A DNA stretch of 64,000 bases, from positions 29,753 through 93,752 of the forward strand of contig CAYPXY010000014.1 in NCBI GenBank assembly GCA_964414815.1, given 5' to 3'. Shown one piece after another: positions 1-8,258 of the stretch. A program made the position numbers and the translations under genes. A model generated the notes under the pieces. That model saw only the letters and a program-made list of their open reading frames with translations, was not told where the DNA came from and did no database searches. Each line of letters opens with the position of its first letter. Within the stretch, counting starts at the first letter, position 1. The stretch is from Mariniblastus sp964414815. GTDB lineage: Bacteria > Planctomycetota > Planctomycetia > Pirellulales > Pirellulaceae.

Positions 1-1
1 G

Positions 2-730
2 ATGCACGAAGCGGGCTATGCAAAATCTTCCGTGGCCCGGCGTCTGGCGTCGCTGCGCAGCTTCTTCAAGTTTGCTCAGCGTGAAGGAAAATGTGACAGC
101 AATCCGGCGAAGCCGCTGCGCAATCCTCGTCGCGAACGCAAGCTGCCTCATTATCTGACCAACCACGAAGTCGGTATTCTACTCTCGGCGCCTCCGACCT
201 CCGATCCGATGGGTTATCGCGATCGAGCGATTTTGGAAACGATGTATTCGGCGGGGCTTCGGGTCAGCGAGTTAGTGGGTATCAATCTGGATGACCTCGA
301 TCTCGAAGATGGCTTGGTACGAATTCGCGGAAAGGGCAAGAAAGAACGATTGGCTCAACTAGGTAGTTTTGCGGTCAAGGCGATCCATCAATGGATGAAG
401 CGACGTGAACCGGCCGCCAAGCTTCCACCCAAAATCGGATCACCGCTGTTCCTGAATCGCTTTGGAACTCGAATCACGACCCGCAGTATCGCCCGGATGC
501 TGGACAAATACCTTAAAATTACCGGCTTGGACATTCGGACTTCCCCTCACACCTTGCGACACAGCTTTGCGACTCATCTGCTCGATCGGGGAGCCGATAT
601 TCGCAGCGTTCAGGAACTGCTGGGCCACAAAAGTCTGGTTACCACGCAGATTTACACCCATGTCAGCACGCAAGGTTTGCGTCAGGTCTACGAACAGGCT
701 CATCCCCGCGCTAGAAAGCAAACGGGATAG
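2..730 (+). CDS. xerC: Tyrosine recombinase XerC/XerD (5' end outside window)
   Basis: Site-specific tyrosine recombinase of the XerC/XerD type, which resolves chromosome dimers at dif. The 242 visible residues are the end of the N-terminal SAM-like domain (AKSSVARRLASLRSFF) and the whole catalytic domain. The catalytic set is present: Arg in SAGLRVSEL, Lys in the IRGKGKKER hairpin, HTLRHSF, the second His in LLGHKS and the nucleophile Tyr in TTQIYTH. XerC/D proteins are usually about 300 residues, so roughly 55-60 residues lie upstream of the window and the ATG at base 2 is internal. No integrase-type neighbours, att repeats or phage genes are visible, so a housekeeping Xer role is likelier than a mobile-element integrase. 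XerC versus XerD cannot be decided here. Confidence 0.9.
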   Translation: MHEAGYAKSSVARRLASLRSFFKFAQREGKCDSNPAKPLRNPRRERKLPHYLTNHEVGILLSAPPTSDPMGYRDRAILETMYSAGLRVSELVGINLDDLDLEDGLVRIRGKGKKERLAQLGSFAVKAIHQWMKRREPAAKLPPKIGSPLFLNRFGTRITTRSIARMLDKYLKITGLDIRTSPHTLRHSFATHLLDRGADIRSVQELLGHKSLVTTQIYTHVSTQGLRQVYEQAHPRARKQTG

Positions 731-754
731 AACAAAATACTACTCTGCAAGCCC

Positions 755-782
755 TTCACCTTTGCTTGCAAAATTCTATACT
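755..782 (+). promoter_or_regulatory. Possible sigma70-type promoter for the DUF937-type gene
   Basis: A good -10 match (TATACT, 777-782) lies 16 bases after a weak -35 match (TTCACC, 755-760). It would give a leader of roughly 45-50 bases before the ATG at 836. This is pattern matching only. Confidence 0.25.
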
Positions 783-835
783 TACGGCTTCTCGTTTCAA
801 TTAACAACTAATTTCTTTTGACAGAGGGAAGCCTT

Positions 836-2026
836 ATGGACTTAATGCAAATGGTCAAGGGTGCGATCACCCAACAAGTAGCAAACAAAATTGGAAGTGC
901 AGTTGGGCTGCCGTCCGGCAAATCATCTTCCGTGATTGATACCGCTTCAGCAGCCTTGCTGGGCAGCGTTTTGAATAAAGCCAGTTCTGCCGACGGTGCA
1001 AAGTCGATGTTCGACCTCGCCAAGAACACCGATTTCTCCGTGCTGGACAAGCTGGGAGATCTGGTCGGCGGATCGGGGGCGGCTTCGGACGGTTTTCAAA
1101 AGGCCGGTGGCAATATTCTGGATTCGGTTTTGGGAGGCAACAAGGCGTCGATCATCGGAACCTTGGCCAAAGCACTGGGACTGGACTCTGGAATGATTTC
1201 CAAACTGTTGGGGATGCTTGCTCCCGTTATCATGGGCGTGATCGGCAAACAGGTCATGTCGCAAGGACTCGACGCGGCTGGCTTGGGCAAGTTGCTGGGC
1301 TCGCAAAAGAGCAGCCTGTCAAACTTCCTGCCGAATAACCTGACGAAAGATCTGGGATTCAATAATTTGCTCAGTGGAGCCTCTGGTGCCGTTTCCGATG
1401 CCGGTCGTGCAGCCGCCAGCGCTGCAGGCTCTGCCGGACGTGCGGCCAACGATGCAGGCGGTGGTCTGGTGAAGGTATTGCTACCGCTGCTACTGTTCGG
1501 TGCCGTCGCATTCGGATTGTGGAAGTTCCTTTCCAAGCCCGCAGGTGATGCCGTTGACGCCGTCAAGAACACGGCGGCTGAAGTGGTGGATACCGCCAAG
1601 GAAGCCGGCGCAAACGTAGCGGATTCAGCCAGTGGTTTGTTCGGTGGTGCGCTGGATTCTCTCAAGGGATCCCTACCCGACATGGATCTGTCAGGGCTTG
1701 ATCTGAACGCGATGGGCGAGGTCGGTCCGAAACTGACGAGCGGTTTTTCAGATGTGGCCAGCGGATTGAAAGGCCTGACTGACTCGGGTGCAACCGAAGA
1801 CACGGCTAGAAACTTGCTCAAGCAAATCGAAGGTTTCACTGGAACGATTGACGGGTTTGGACTGGACAAACTCGAAGGCCCCGCCAAAACAGTTTCATCC
1901 GGCCTGATCGGCAAGTTCCTCGGCTCGATCAACGGCCTGCTGGAAAGCGTCCCCGCTCCCTTGCGAGCCATTGTCGAGCCCGCCATTAAGCAAATGATTG
2001 ACAAGCTCAATCCGTTCAAAGGCTAG
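836..2026 (+). CDS. DUF937-type membrane protein of unknown function
   Basis: About 396 residues from the ATG at 836, chosen over the TTG at 818 because GAGGGA (824-829) stands 6 bases before it. Residues 1-185 are Ala/Gly/Ser/Leu-rich with the look of the DUF937 family (KIGSAVGL, LLGSVLNKA, LLGMLAPVIMG). A single hydrophobic segment (VKVLLPLLLFGAVAFGLW, about residues 211-230) follows. The remainder is an amphipathic alpha-helical region ending in LNPFKG. No signal peptide is seen, so the N-terminal domain is probably cytoplasmic and the tail periplasmic, or the reverse. A strong terminator at 2084-2117 ends the unit, which appears monocistronic. The function is unknown; the DUF937 assignment is by composition and motif feel, not by search. 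Confidence 0.7.
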   Translation: MDLMQMVKGAITQQVANKIGSAVGLPSGKSSSVIDTASAALLGSVLNKASSADGAKSMFDLAKNTDFSVLDKLGDLVGGSGAASDGFQKAGGNILDSVLGGNKASIIGTLAKALGLDSGMISKLLGMLAPVIMGVIGKQVMSQGLDAAGLGKLLGSQKSSLSNFLPNNLTKDLGFNNLLSGASGAVSDAGRAAASAAGSAGRAANDAGGGLVKVLLPLLLFGAVAFGLWKFLSKPAGDAVDAVKNTAAEVVDTAKEAGANVADSASGLFGGALDSLKGSLPDMDLSGLDLNAMGEVGPKLTSGFSDVASGLKGLTDSGATEDTARNLLKQIEGFTGTIDGFGLDKLEGPAKTVSSGLIGKFLGSINGLLESVPAPLRAIVEPAIKQMIDKLNPFKG

Positions 2027-2083
2027 GACAGAAGAGAAGCTCTTCACCGAAACTTCTTCATCGTTTAACCAAAGTAAAATTAG

Positions 2084-2117
2084 AAAGCTGGCCACAATGG
2101 GTGGCCAGCTTTTTTTT
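2084..2117 (+). terminator. Rho-independent terminator
   Basis: Perfect 12-bp stem (AAAGCTGGCCAC at 2084-2095 with its complement at 2101-2112), 5-base loop, followed by an eight-T run (2110-2117). It lies 58 bases after the DUF937-type gene. Confidence 0.9.
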
Positions 2118-2170
2118 GGTTTTTGCCGAAGGAAGGGGCAGGTGGAGGCTGGGCTTGGCCGCCTGGTGGA

Positions 2171-2236
2171 AATCCTAACCCGAAGCGTAAGCGAGGGAAG
2201 AAACGCGGTCCCTCGCTTACGCTCCGGGTTAGGATT
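2171..2236. repeat. Dispersed hairpin, AACCCGAAGCG family, copy 1
   Basis: Inverted repeat with 28-base arms (2171-2198 and 2209-2236) around a 10-base centre; one mismatch. The core word is AACCCGAAGCGTAAGCGAGG. A second copy sits at 27001-27072, where the stem reads GCGTCAGCG: the T/A pair here and the C/G pair there change on both arms, so pairing is kept. I recall similar words as very common between genes in planctomycete genomes. Confidence 0.85.
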
Positions 2237-2261
2237 CGAATATTATCAACCGTGATAGCAG

Positions 2262-2300
2262 AGAAATCCACCAGCCCGGACCGGGCTGGGGATTTCTTTT
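2262..2300. terminator. Terminator-like hairpin
   Basis: Inverted repeat AGAAATCC/CCAGCCCGG with its complement at 2281-2297 and a short T run on the plus strand. One base bulges in the left arm. It stands alone in the long gene-free stretch, so it is either a second terminator for the DUF937-type gene or another repeat. Confidence 0.5.
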
Positions 2301-2788
2301 GAGTAAATCCAAAAATCTTTCCATTTTTGCCCTTCATTTTTTGCCTGTCCTGGAATAACCTTACGGCACTCCATCTGGACGATGGAGGTTCCTCAAACGC
2401 CTTACTGTCTTTGTTGCCAGTACGCGTAGATGCCGGATTGGCGAATTTCCGCGAATTTTCTTCACGAATTTCGGCCCATCGGCCATGTAAACCGGACGCG
2501 TCTCTTACTCAAAAAGCATTTGTGTTGCTTTCTATTTGTACGGGGCTCTGCGAGTTCGCTCGCCAGGTTTTTGTGAACGCTGCCCATTGAATTTTGGGCG
2601 TTTGGACGTCGCAATACTGCGATATTTATCCGTACATTTTTTCACCCTGGTGGTGAACGTGCGCCCGGATTCTGAGCCACGGAGAACGCAACACACGTTC
2701 ATGGGACAACGTCCCATGTTTCTGCGCTCTCCGTGACGGTAGATCGAGCGACTTCATCGCGCCGGGTGACCTTACCAGGACCCCTATC
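2301..2788 (+). promoter_or_regulatory. Gene-free leader region of the DEAD-box helicase gene
   Basis: No credible gene here. The last 200 bases hold three stacked inverted repeats: GCCC/GGGC at 2582-2599, TTCACC/GGTGAA at 2641-2657, and a two-tier hairpin at 2678-2735. That last one has an outer stem CACGGAGA/TCTCCGTG and an inner stem CATGGGAC/GTCCCATG with loop AAC (2700-2718). In E. coli and relatives the helicase genes deaD/csdA carry long leaders that respond to cold. A similar role here is inference from position and structure. Confidence 0.45.
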
Positions 2789-5089
2789 ATGAATACAGCC
2801 ATTCCCTTTGAAGTGATTAACTCAGATCAGATGATTGAAGAACCTACGCCCAAGAAGAAACTCAAAGCTCGTAAAATTAGCCAACCAACCCTCGAATCCG
2901 GCGACGCTCAGACTGCCACTGCGATCGCGGTTGCGTCCGAACCGATAGCCGTCATGGAAACCGTTGTTTCGACTACCACGATGGAAATGGATAACGACGA
3001 ACTGCTCGGTGAAGTCGCTCTGGAGGGCCAGGAAGAAATCGAATTCGAGTCTTCGGCGTTTGAAGAACTGAACCTCAACCCGCTGGTCGTCGCCGGGATT
3101 GAGGCCGCCGGATACAACACTCCGACTCCGATCCAGCTTGAAACCATCCCATTGGTACTCGAAGGAAAAGACATTATCGGTCGTGCGGAAACCGGTTCGG
3201 GAAAGACGGCTGCGTTTGCCTGTCCGTTGTTGTCGATGATTGATCTTTCGATCAGTGCCCCCCAGGTCCTGGTGTTGGCTCCGACCCGCGAACTGGCGAT
3301 TCAGGTGACGGCTTCGTTTGAAAAATACGGATCCCAGCTCAAAGGGTTCCGGGCCGTAACGATTTACGGCGGCCAGAGCTACGAACCGCAAAACAGGGCG
3401 CTCAGCCGAGGTGTGCAAGTCGTAGTGGGAACACCCGGACGCATCATGGATCACCTGCGCCAAGGCACACTGAAGCTTGACAATCTCAAGACCATCGTGC
3501 TCGACGAAGGCGATGAGATGCTGCGGATGGGATTCATTGATGATGTGGAGTGGATTCTGGAACAGATTCCGGATCAACGGCAGACGCTGCTGTTCTCCGC
3601 CACGATGCCCGCACCGATTCAGAACATCGCGCAAAAACACCTTCGAAAGCCGATCACCGTTTCGATCGATACGGAAACGGCCGCCGCCGAATCCATCGAA
3701 CAGAAATTCATTTTGGTCCAGCCCAAAACCAAGATCGATATGTTGGCCCAGATTCTCGAAAGCGAAGAAACCGAGGGCATCATCGTGTTTGTCAAAACGC
3801 GCAATACTACCGTTCAAGTCGCCGACCAGTTGGCTCAGCGAGGTTTCTCCGCCGCGCCGCTCAATGGCGAAATTCCCCAAAACCAGCGAGAACGAACGAT
3901 TGAGCATTTGAAATCAGGACGTCTGGACGTGCTGGTGGCAACCGATGTGGCCGCTCGCGGACTCGATGTTCAGCGCATCAGTCATGTGGTGAATTTCGAC
4001 TTCCCGCACGATACCGAAGTCTATATCCATCGAATCGGTCGAACCGGTCGGGCGGGGCGAGATGGGAACGCGATTCTGTTTGTCGAGCCCAAGGAGCAGG
4101 GGAAACTGAAACGCTTGCAGCGCGAGACCAATCAATCCATCGGGCAGTACCGGCAGAAATCCGTGGATGAAATCAACCAAATTCGGGTTGCCCATTTCAA
4201 GCAGCAAATCACCGATACGATTTCGGGCTCGAAAGGGATGGAGCTGTTTACCAAGATCATTGGCCAGTACCACCAGGAAACCGGCGCACCGATGGAGCAA
4301 GTGGCGGCTGCACTGGGCCTGCTGGCCCAAGGCGATACTCCGCTGCTGCTCAAGGAAGTCGTCAATGCCCGTACGACCTGGAAATCCGATCGCGAAAAGG
4401 GCGGGAAACGATTTCAGGGCGAAATGGAAGCGTATCGAATTGAAGTCGGACGTAAACATGGAGTCGGTCCCGGAAATATCGTCGGTGCCATTACCAATGA
4501 AGCTCAGCTTGAATACGCCGCCGTGGGCCGAATCAAACTGTTTGAAGACTTCAGCGTGATTGAGTTGCCGGCCAACCTGCCACCGGCGGTAATTGATCAA
4601 TTGCAAAACGTGGTGGTATCAGGTCAAAAGCTGCAAATCGCCAAGGATCGCCACGGACTCAAAACGCTGGAACGACCCGGGCGCAGTAGCCACCGGGGTG
4701 AATACCGGAGTGAACGTCGGGGTGACCGCGAACCCCGAAGAGAAGGAGGACGCGACGGCGACGGCAAGCGAAAATCGTTCTCGAACAAATGGAGCGATTC
4801 GACGGAACGAACGGAACGTCGTCCGCGAGTCCATTCGGACCGTTTTGGCAAAGATCGATTTGAGAAGGATCGTTCTGGAAAGGATCGATTTGAGAGTCGG
4901 GGCGAGAATCGGGGAGACAATCGAGGCAAAGGCCGATTTGAGACACGCGGCAAGGACCGATTCGAGGGCCGGGGAGAGAGTCGGGGTAAGAGCCGACCCG
5001 CAGGCGAACGATCCGTTGCACCGCGTGGAGAACGCAAAACCGAGCGAGGCCCCCAAAAGAAGTTTGTAAAAGTACGAGCCTCGAAGTGA
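2789..5089 (+). CDS. deaD: DEAD-box ATP-dependent RNA helicase, DeaD/CsdA type
   Basis: Cytoplasmic RNA helicase of 766 residues, of the kind that unwinds rRNA and mRNA structure in ribosome assembly and cold growth. In order: an acidic N-terminal extension (1-85), Q motif (PTPIQ), Walker A AETGSGKT (about 132), PTRELAIQ, TPGR, motif II at about 239-242, SAT (about 270), VATDVAARGLDV and HRIGRTGRAGRDG. A DbpA-type RNA-binding domain follows (HGVGPGNIVGAI to about 620), then an Arg/Gly/Asp-rich basic tail of about 140 residues with near-repeats of the type KDRFE. Motif II reads Asp-Glu-Gly-Asp instead of Asp-Glu-Ala-Asp. AGGA at 2777-2780 supports the ATG. The stop lies 1 base from the convergent neighbour's stop. 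Confidence 0.95.
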   Translation: MNTAIPFEVINSDQMIEEPTPKKKLKARKISQPTLESGDAQTATAIAVASEPIAVMETVVSTTTMEMDNDELLGEVALEGQEEIEFESSAFEELNLNPLVVAGIEAAGYNTPTPIQLETIPLVLEGKDIIGRAETGSGKTAAFACPLLSMIDLSISAPQVLVLAPTRELAIQVTASFEKYGSQLKGFRAVTIYGGQSYEPQNRALSRGVQVVVGTPGRIMDHLRQGTLKLDNLKTIVLDEGDEMLRMGFIDDVEWILEQIPDQRQTLLFSATMPAPIQNIAQKHLRKPITVSIDTETAAAESIEQKFILVQPKTKIDMLAQILESEETEGIIVFVKTRNTTVQVADQLAQRGFSAAPLNGEIPQNQRERTIEHLKSGRLDVLVATDVAARGLDVQRISHVVNFDFPHDTEVYIHRIGRTGRAGRDGNAILFVEPKEQGKLKRLQRETNQSIGQYRQKSVDEINQIRVAHFKQQITDTISGSKGMELFTKIIGQYHQETGAPMEQVAAALGLLAQGDTPLLLKEVVNARTTWKSDREKGGKRFQGEMEAYRIEVGRKHGVGPGNIVGAITNEAQLEYAAVGRIKLFEDFSVIELPANLPPAVIDQLQNVVVSGQKLQIAKDRHGLKTLERPGRSSHRGEYRSERRGDREPRREGGRDGDGKRKSFSNKWSDSTERTERRPRVHSDRFGKDRFEKDRSGKDRFESRGENRGDNRGKGRFETRGKDRFEGRGESRGKSRPAGERSVAPRGERKTERGPQKKFVKVRASK

Positions 5090-5090
5090 C

Positions 5091-5687
5091 TTATCCGTCG
5101 ATAGTTGCTTCCACTTTTCCGACGATTTCCCATTCGCCTGATTTCAGGCGAATGCAGTAATCGCTTTCGGAAGTCTGCGAAACCAGTGAACGAAAGACGC
5201 CTAGCAGAGGTTCAGGGGCGACGAACACGACGACGCCCGATTTGACTTTCTTGAGCAACTTTTTTGTGAAGGCCGCCGTTCGGGATCGGACCACTTCGAT
5301 GCTTTCACCGCCCGGCGGACAGATCGATTCAGGGCGGTCCTTCCATTGCTTGAACAGCGTCGGATGCGTCTCGCGAAGCTCGTCCAGGCACTTGCCGTGC
5401 CACAGACCGCAGTTGAGGTTTTTTAACTTGGATTCGAGTTTTACCTTTGCATCCAGTTTCTTTCCAATGGCAGCGGCCGTTTGCTGAGCCGCCTGGCTGG
5501 CGGAAGAATAGACCGTCTCGATTTTAAATTCGGCCAGTTCAGCGGCAACGCGATCCGCATCGACTTCGCCCTGCTTGCTCAGCGGTAGATCGAGCGATCC
5601 GACGATACGTTGCTGGTCCTCCAGTTCGGTGGAACCAGCGCACACCAGGACGAGTTGAACGTCAGGATTGATTTCCATGGGGTTCAT
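5091..5687 (-). CDS. Histidine-phosphatase-fold protein lacking catalytic residues
   Basis: A 198-residue protein with the outline of the phosphoglycerate mutase/histidine phosphatase superfamily: N-terminal strand LVLVCAGS, DLPLSKQGEVDADRVA, ETVYSSASQAAQQTA, LKNLNCGLWHGK and PPGGESIEVVRSRTAAF. The family's Arg-His-Gly is replaced by Cys16-Ala17-Gly18, the Arg of the SxxxRA motif is absent (SASQAA), and the second catalytic His is replaced (VAPEPL). It should therefore be unable to form a phosphohistidine and may be a binding or regulatory pseudoenzyme. The ATG overlaps the rpe stop as ATGA (5684-5687), so the two genes are translationally coupled. It ends convergently 1 base from the deaD stop. 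Confidence 0.75.
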   Translation of the reverse strand: MNPMEINPDVQLVLVCAGSTELEDQQRIVGSLDLPLSKQGEVDADRVAAELAEFKIETVYSSASQAAQQTAAAIGKKLDAKVKLESKLKNLNCGLWHGKCLDELRETHPTLFKQWKDRPESICPPGGESIEVVRSRTAAFTKKLLKKVKSGVVVFVAPEPLLGVFRSLVSQTSESDYCIRLKSGEWEIVGKVEATIDG

Positions 5688-6379
5688 TTGAGGTATTGAA
5701 TGTTTGACACCATCGTTCCGATGGCCTTTGAGTAGTCGCTCTCATTGAAAATCGCGCTTCCGGCGACCAGAAGTTGTGCGCCGTGCTCCGTTGCGGCTCC
5801 GACCGTGGCGGCGTTGATTCCCCCATCGATTTCCAGCAGGATGTTCTCTCCACCGTTGCAGGAACGAATCGCCTGGAACTTGCTCAGTACCGACGAATCG
5901 AATGACTGGCCGCCGAATCCGGCATGGACGCTCATCACCAAGGCCAAGTCGGCATGTTCAATCACGTCTTCGATGGCACTGACAGGAGTCTGGGGATTGA
6001 TGGCAATACCCGCCGCACAACCTGCTTTGCGTATCTGCTGCAGAACCGGAATTGGATGTTCGGTGGCTTCGGCATGAATCGTCAGTACGTCCGCTCCCGC
6101 ATCGACGAAGGCTTGAACGTACTTTTCAGGGTGGACCATCATCAGGTGAACATCGAGTACCCGATCCGTGATTCCTGAGAGCGCGGACACAATCGTCATT
6201 CCGTAGGTAAAGTTCGGAACAAAGACGCCGTCCATGACATCCAGATGCAGCGCAGCGACACCGGCTTCTTCGAGTTTCGCGATTTCCCTGTGGAGATGCG
6301 CGAAATCGCAAAGCAGCAACGACGGCAGAATAGCCGGCGCAGCGTTGTGGAGTGTTTCAAGCGTGTGGAGTTTGGGCAT
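5684..6379 (-). CDS. rpe: Ribulose-phosphate 3-epimerase
   Basis: Interconverts ribulose-5-phosphate and xylulose-5-phosphate in the pentose phosphate pathway. TIM-barrel signatures are intact: PAILPSLLLCDF, HLDVMDGVFVPN, DVHLMMVHPEKY, VMSVHAGFGGQSF and EIDGGIN. I start at the ATG at 6379 (MPKLHTLETL), which leaves a slightly long but normal N-terminus of about 231 residues. A further in-frame ATG at 6445 would add a hydrophobic stretch untypical of the family. Neither start has a strong Shine-Dalgarno. It is first in a two-gene unit with the pseudo-phosphatase. Confidence 0.92.
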   Translation of the reverse strand: MPKLHTLETLHNAAPAILPSLLLCDFAHLHREIAKLEEAGVAALHLDVMDGVFVPNFTYGMTIVSALSGITDRVLDVHLMMVHPEKYVQAFVDAGADVLTIHAEATEHPIPVLQQIRKAGCAAGIAINPQTPVSAIEDVIEHADLALVMSVHAGFGGQSFDSSVLSKFQAIRSCNGGENILLEIDGGINAATVGAATEHGAQLLVAGSAIFNESDYSKAIGTMVSNIQYLK

Positions 6380-6676
6380 GGATAGGCATTGATTCAGACC
6401 GGAAATTATGACGGGTATTAAAGCAAATGCTAGAAGCATCGGCAAGATTGACGCAGGCCAGTAGAAAACAGACCTTTCAGCCCTTGGACACGCATGAACG
6501 TTAGAAAAAACACAAAACCAGATGATAGACCATGCAAGGCCACAGGAGCAATCGTTGCTGATTTTTCTGATTGGGTGGGTTTTCCCAGCAGTAAAAAAGC
6601 TCCGTTCTGCATTGAAAGCCTGAAAATTTCACTTTGCCACCGAACAGATACTAGATTTTTTTTCAACAAAGTCCAG

Positions 6677-6694
6677 TTTCTCCCTCGGGAGAAA
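6677..6694. other. Small perfect hairpin ahead of the HD-GYP gene
   Basis: TTTCTCCC (6677-6684) pairs with GGGAGAAA (6687-6694), with CTCG at the tip, about 57 bases before the start at 6752. It could sit in the mRNA leader. The rest of 6380-6751 shows no gene, only A/T-rich sequence. Confidence 0.35.
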
Positions 6695-6751
6695 GGGTGG
6701 CTTTGCGTTTTCTTCTCTTCTCAATAAATGCTTTTCCAGGGATTACGATCT

Positions 6752-8239
6752 ATGTCGGATGATGGGGCGTTGATGTCGCTCGAAGACGACAAACCGTTTT
6801 CGAATCAGACAAGAATGAAAGACTCCGGGCACTGGTTGTACTTGGTGTTAATCTCCTCGAGTCAGCTCATTCTACTGATGGTTGCGGTATTGATTCTATT
6901 TGACTGGCAGAAAAAGTTTGCTGATCGTCTGCTGGACCAGCAAGCTTGCCTGGACAATCATCAGATCATCCAAGCGCTGGCGGAGGAGATCGACGTAGAG
7001 AACATCATTGACATTCGGGCAGAGCGGAGTCAGGATCGAGGACGACTGGAAGCGTTGATCAGACGATCCAGAATTCCAGCAGGCCATCGGGTCGCGATTT
7101 TCGATTTTGCGACGGGCGAGCCACTCCACCACTTTGGCGGGCCATCACCATTGGATTCGCACCCACTGCTAGTGAGTCAAACGATGTCCGTGACGGACGG
7201 CAATCCTGTCGGCCCGATCCGTCAGGCGCTCTCCAACCAGAATCGAAGGCTCTCCGGATTGCAGACCCTCGAAAACCAGAAATTGCTCGTCAGTGCCCGG
7301 TACCTCCCGCGACTCAATGCCATTCTGGTCATCGGTCAAAGTCCCAGCCTGGCTGCAAACGGATTGGGGAAACTGATCACCGAAACCCATTCGGCGGCGA
7401 ATTCGATGGTATTGGTCATCGGACTGATAGGTCTTTGCACGACTTTCATTGTCGTCCAACGAGTCAGTCAAGCGGTCATTAGTATCAATGATGGACTGGC
7501 GAAGGTGGTCAGTACAAGTTCCAGCGAGTTGATCAAAACGAAGAACGCTGTCATTTTCGGGCTGGCGAAGCTGGCCGAGTCGCGGGACAACGACACGGGG
7601 GAGCATCTTGAGCGCATTCGAATTTATGTGACGATACTGGCCAAGGAGTTGGCTCAAACGCGGCCGGAGTTTGACGACCAGTTTATCCATGACATCGGCT
7701 TGGCCTCATCACTCCATGACATTGGCAAGGTCGGTATCCCTGATTCGATTTTGCTCAAGCCGGGTATGCTAACCCCTGAAGAGCGGGGGATCATGGAAAT
7801 CCACACGTTGATCGGCGGGGAGTGCCTGGACGCGATTCAGGCTCGGCTGGGCAACAACGAGTTTATGAGCATCGCCCGCCAGATTGCCTACTATCATCAC
7901 GAAAAGTGGGACGGAACGGGCTACCCCCACTCCCTCAAAAGTGAAGAAATCCCGCTGTCTGCCCGGATCGTCGCGGTGGCGGATGTCTACGATGCGTTGA
8001 CCTCAAAACGTCCTTACAAACGGGCAATGACTCATGAGGAAAGCAAGGCGATTATTGTGAAAGGCACAGGAAAACATTTTGATCCTGAAATTGTCCAGGC
8101 GTTCCTGAAACATGAAGACGCTTTCGAAGCGGTCTCGGTCCAGCAGCAATCGCTGACGGACGAACAGGCAACGAGCAACTTCCAGCGCCTCTGCGAGGCC
8201 GCCCGACCAGAGAATCAGCCCGAAATGGTTGGAGTTTGA
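6752..8239 (+). CDS. Membrane sensor with HD-GYP (c-di-GMP phosphodiesterase) domain
   Basis: About 495 residues from the ATG at 6752, preferred over 6728 because AGGGA (6738-6742) stands 9 bases before it. A first membrane segment (LYLVLISSSQLILLMVAVLILF, about 25-46) and a second (about 216-236) enclose a periplasmic region of about 170 residues without a motif I recognise. The cytoplasmic HD-GYP domain follows: SRDNDTGEHLERI, LHDIGKVGIPD (about 322) and HHEKWDGTGYP (about 382). All metal ligands and the GYP motif are intact, so c-di-GMP hydrolysis to pGpG or GMP is likely. It stands alone, ending convergently with the lipoprotein gene. No GGDEF partner is in the window. Confidence 0.9.
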   Translation: MSDDGALMSLEDDKPFSNQTRMKDSGHWLYLVLISSSQLILLMVAVLILFDWQKKFADRLLDQQACLDNHQIIQALAEEIDVENIIDIRAERSQDRGRLEALIRRSRIPAGHRVAIFDFATGEPLHHFGGPSPLDSHPLLVSQTMSVTDGNPVGPIRQALSNQNRRLSGLQTLENQKLLVSARYLPRLNAILVIGQSPSLAANGLGKLITETHSAANSMVLVIGLIGLCTTFIVVQRVSQAVISINDGLAKVVSTSSSELIKTKNAVIFGLAKLAESRDNDTGEHLERIRIYVTILAKELAQTRPEFDDQFIHDIGLASSLHDIGKVGIPDSILLKPGMLTPEERGIMEIHTLIGGECLDAIQARLGNNEFMSIARQIAYYHHEKWDGTGYPHSLKSEEIPLSARIVAVADVYDALTSKRPYKRAMTHEESKAIIVKGTGKHFDPEIVQAFLKHEDAFEAVSVQQQSLTDEQATSNFQRLCEAARPENQPEMVGV

Positions 8240-8258
8240 ATGAAATCTCTGGGAGCGG

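Noticed and set aside
2..730. Phage or integron integrase
   Set aside because: No att-like repeats, excisionase or cargo genes follow, and the catalytic domain fits housekeeping XerC/D.
2080..2337. Open frames over the 2.1-2.3 kb region
   Set aside because: They read through the terminator and hairpin repeat, and the same palindromic words appear in both strands' translations.
2822..3907. Long open frame antisense to the helicase gene (361 codons)
   Set aside because: It has no recognisable motif, no ribosome site and lies wholly opposite a strongly conserved gene; the composition of the coding strand explains it.
6494..6727. A 77-codon frame before the HD-GYP gene
   Set aside because: It has no ribosome site or family resemblance, and its end overlaps the hairpin and leader of the next gene.
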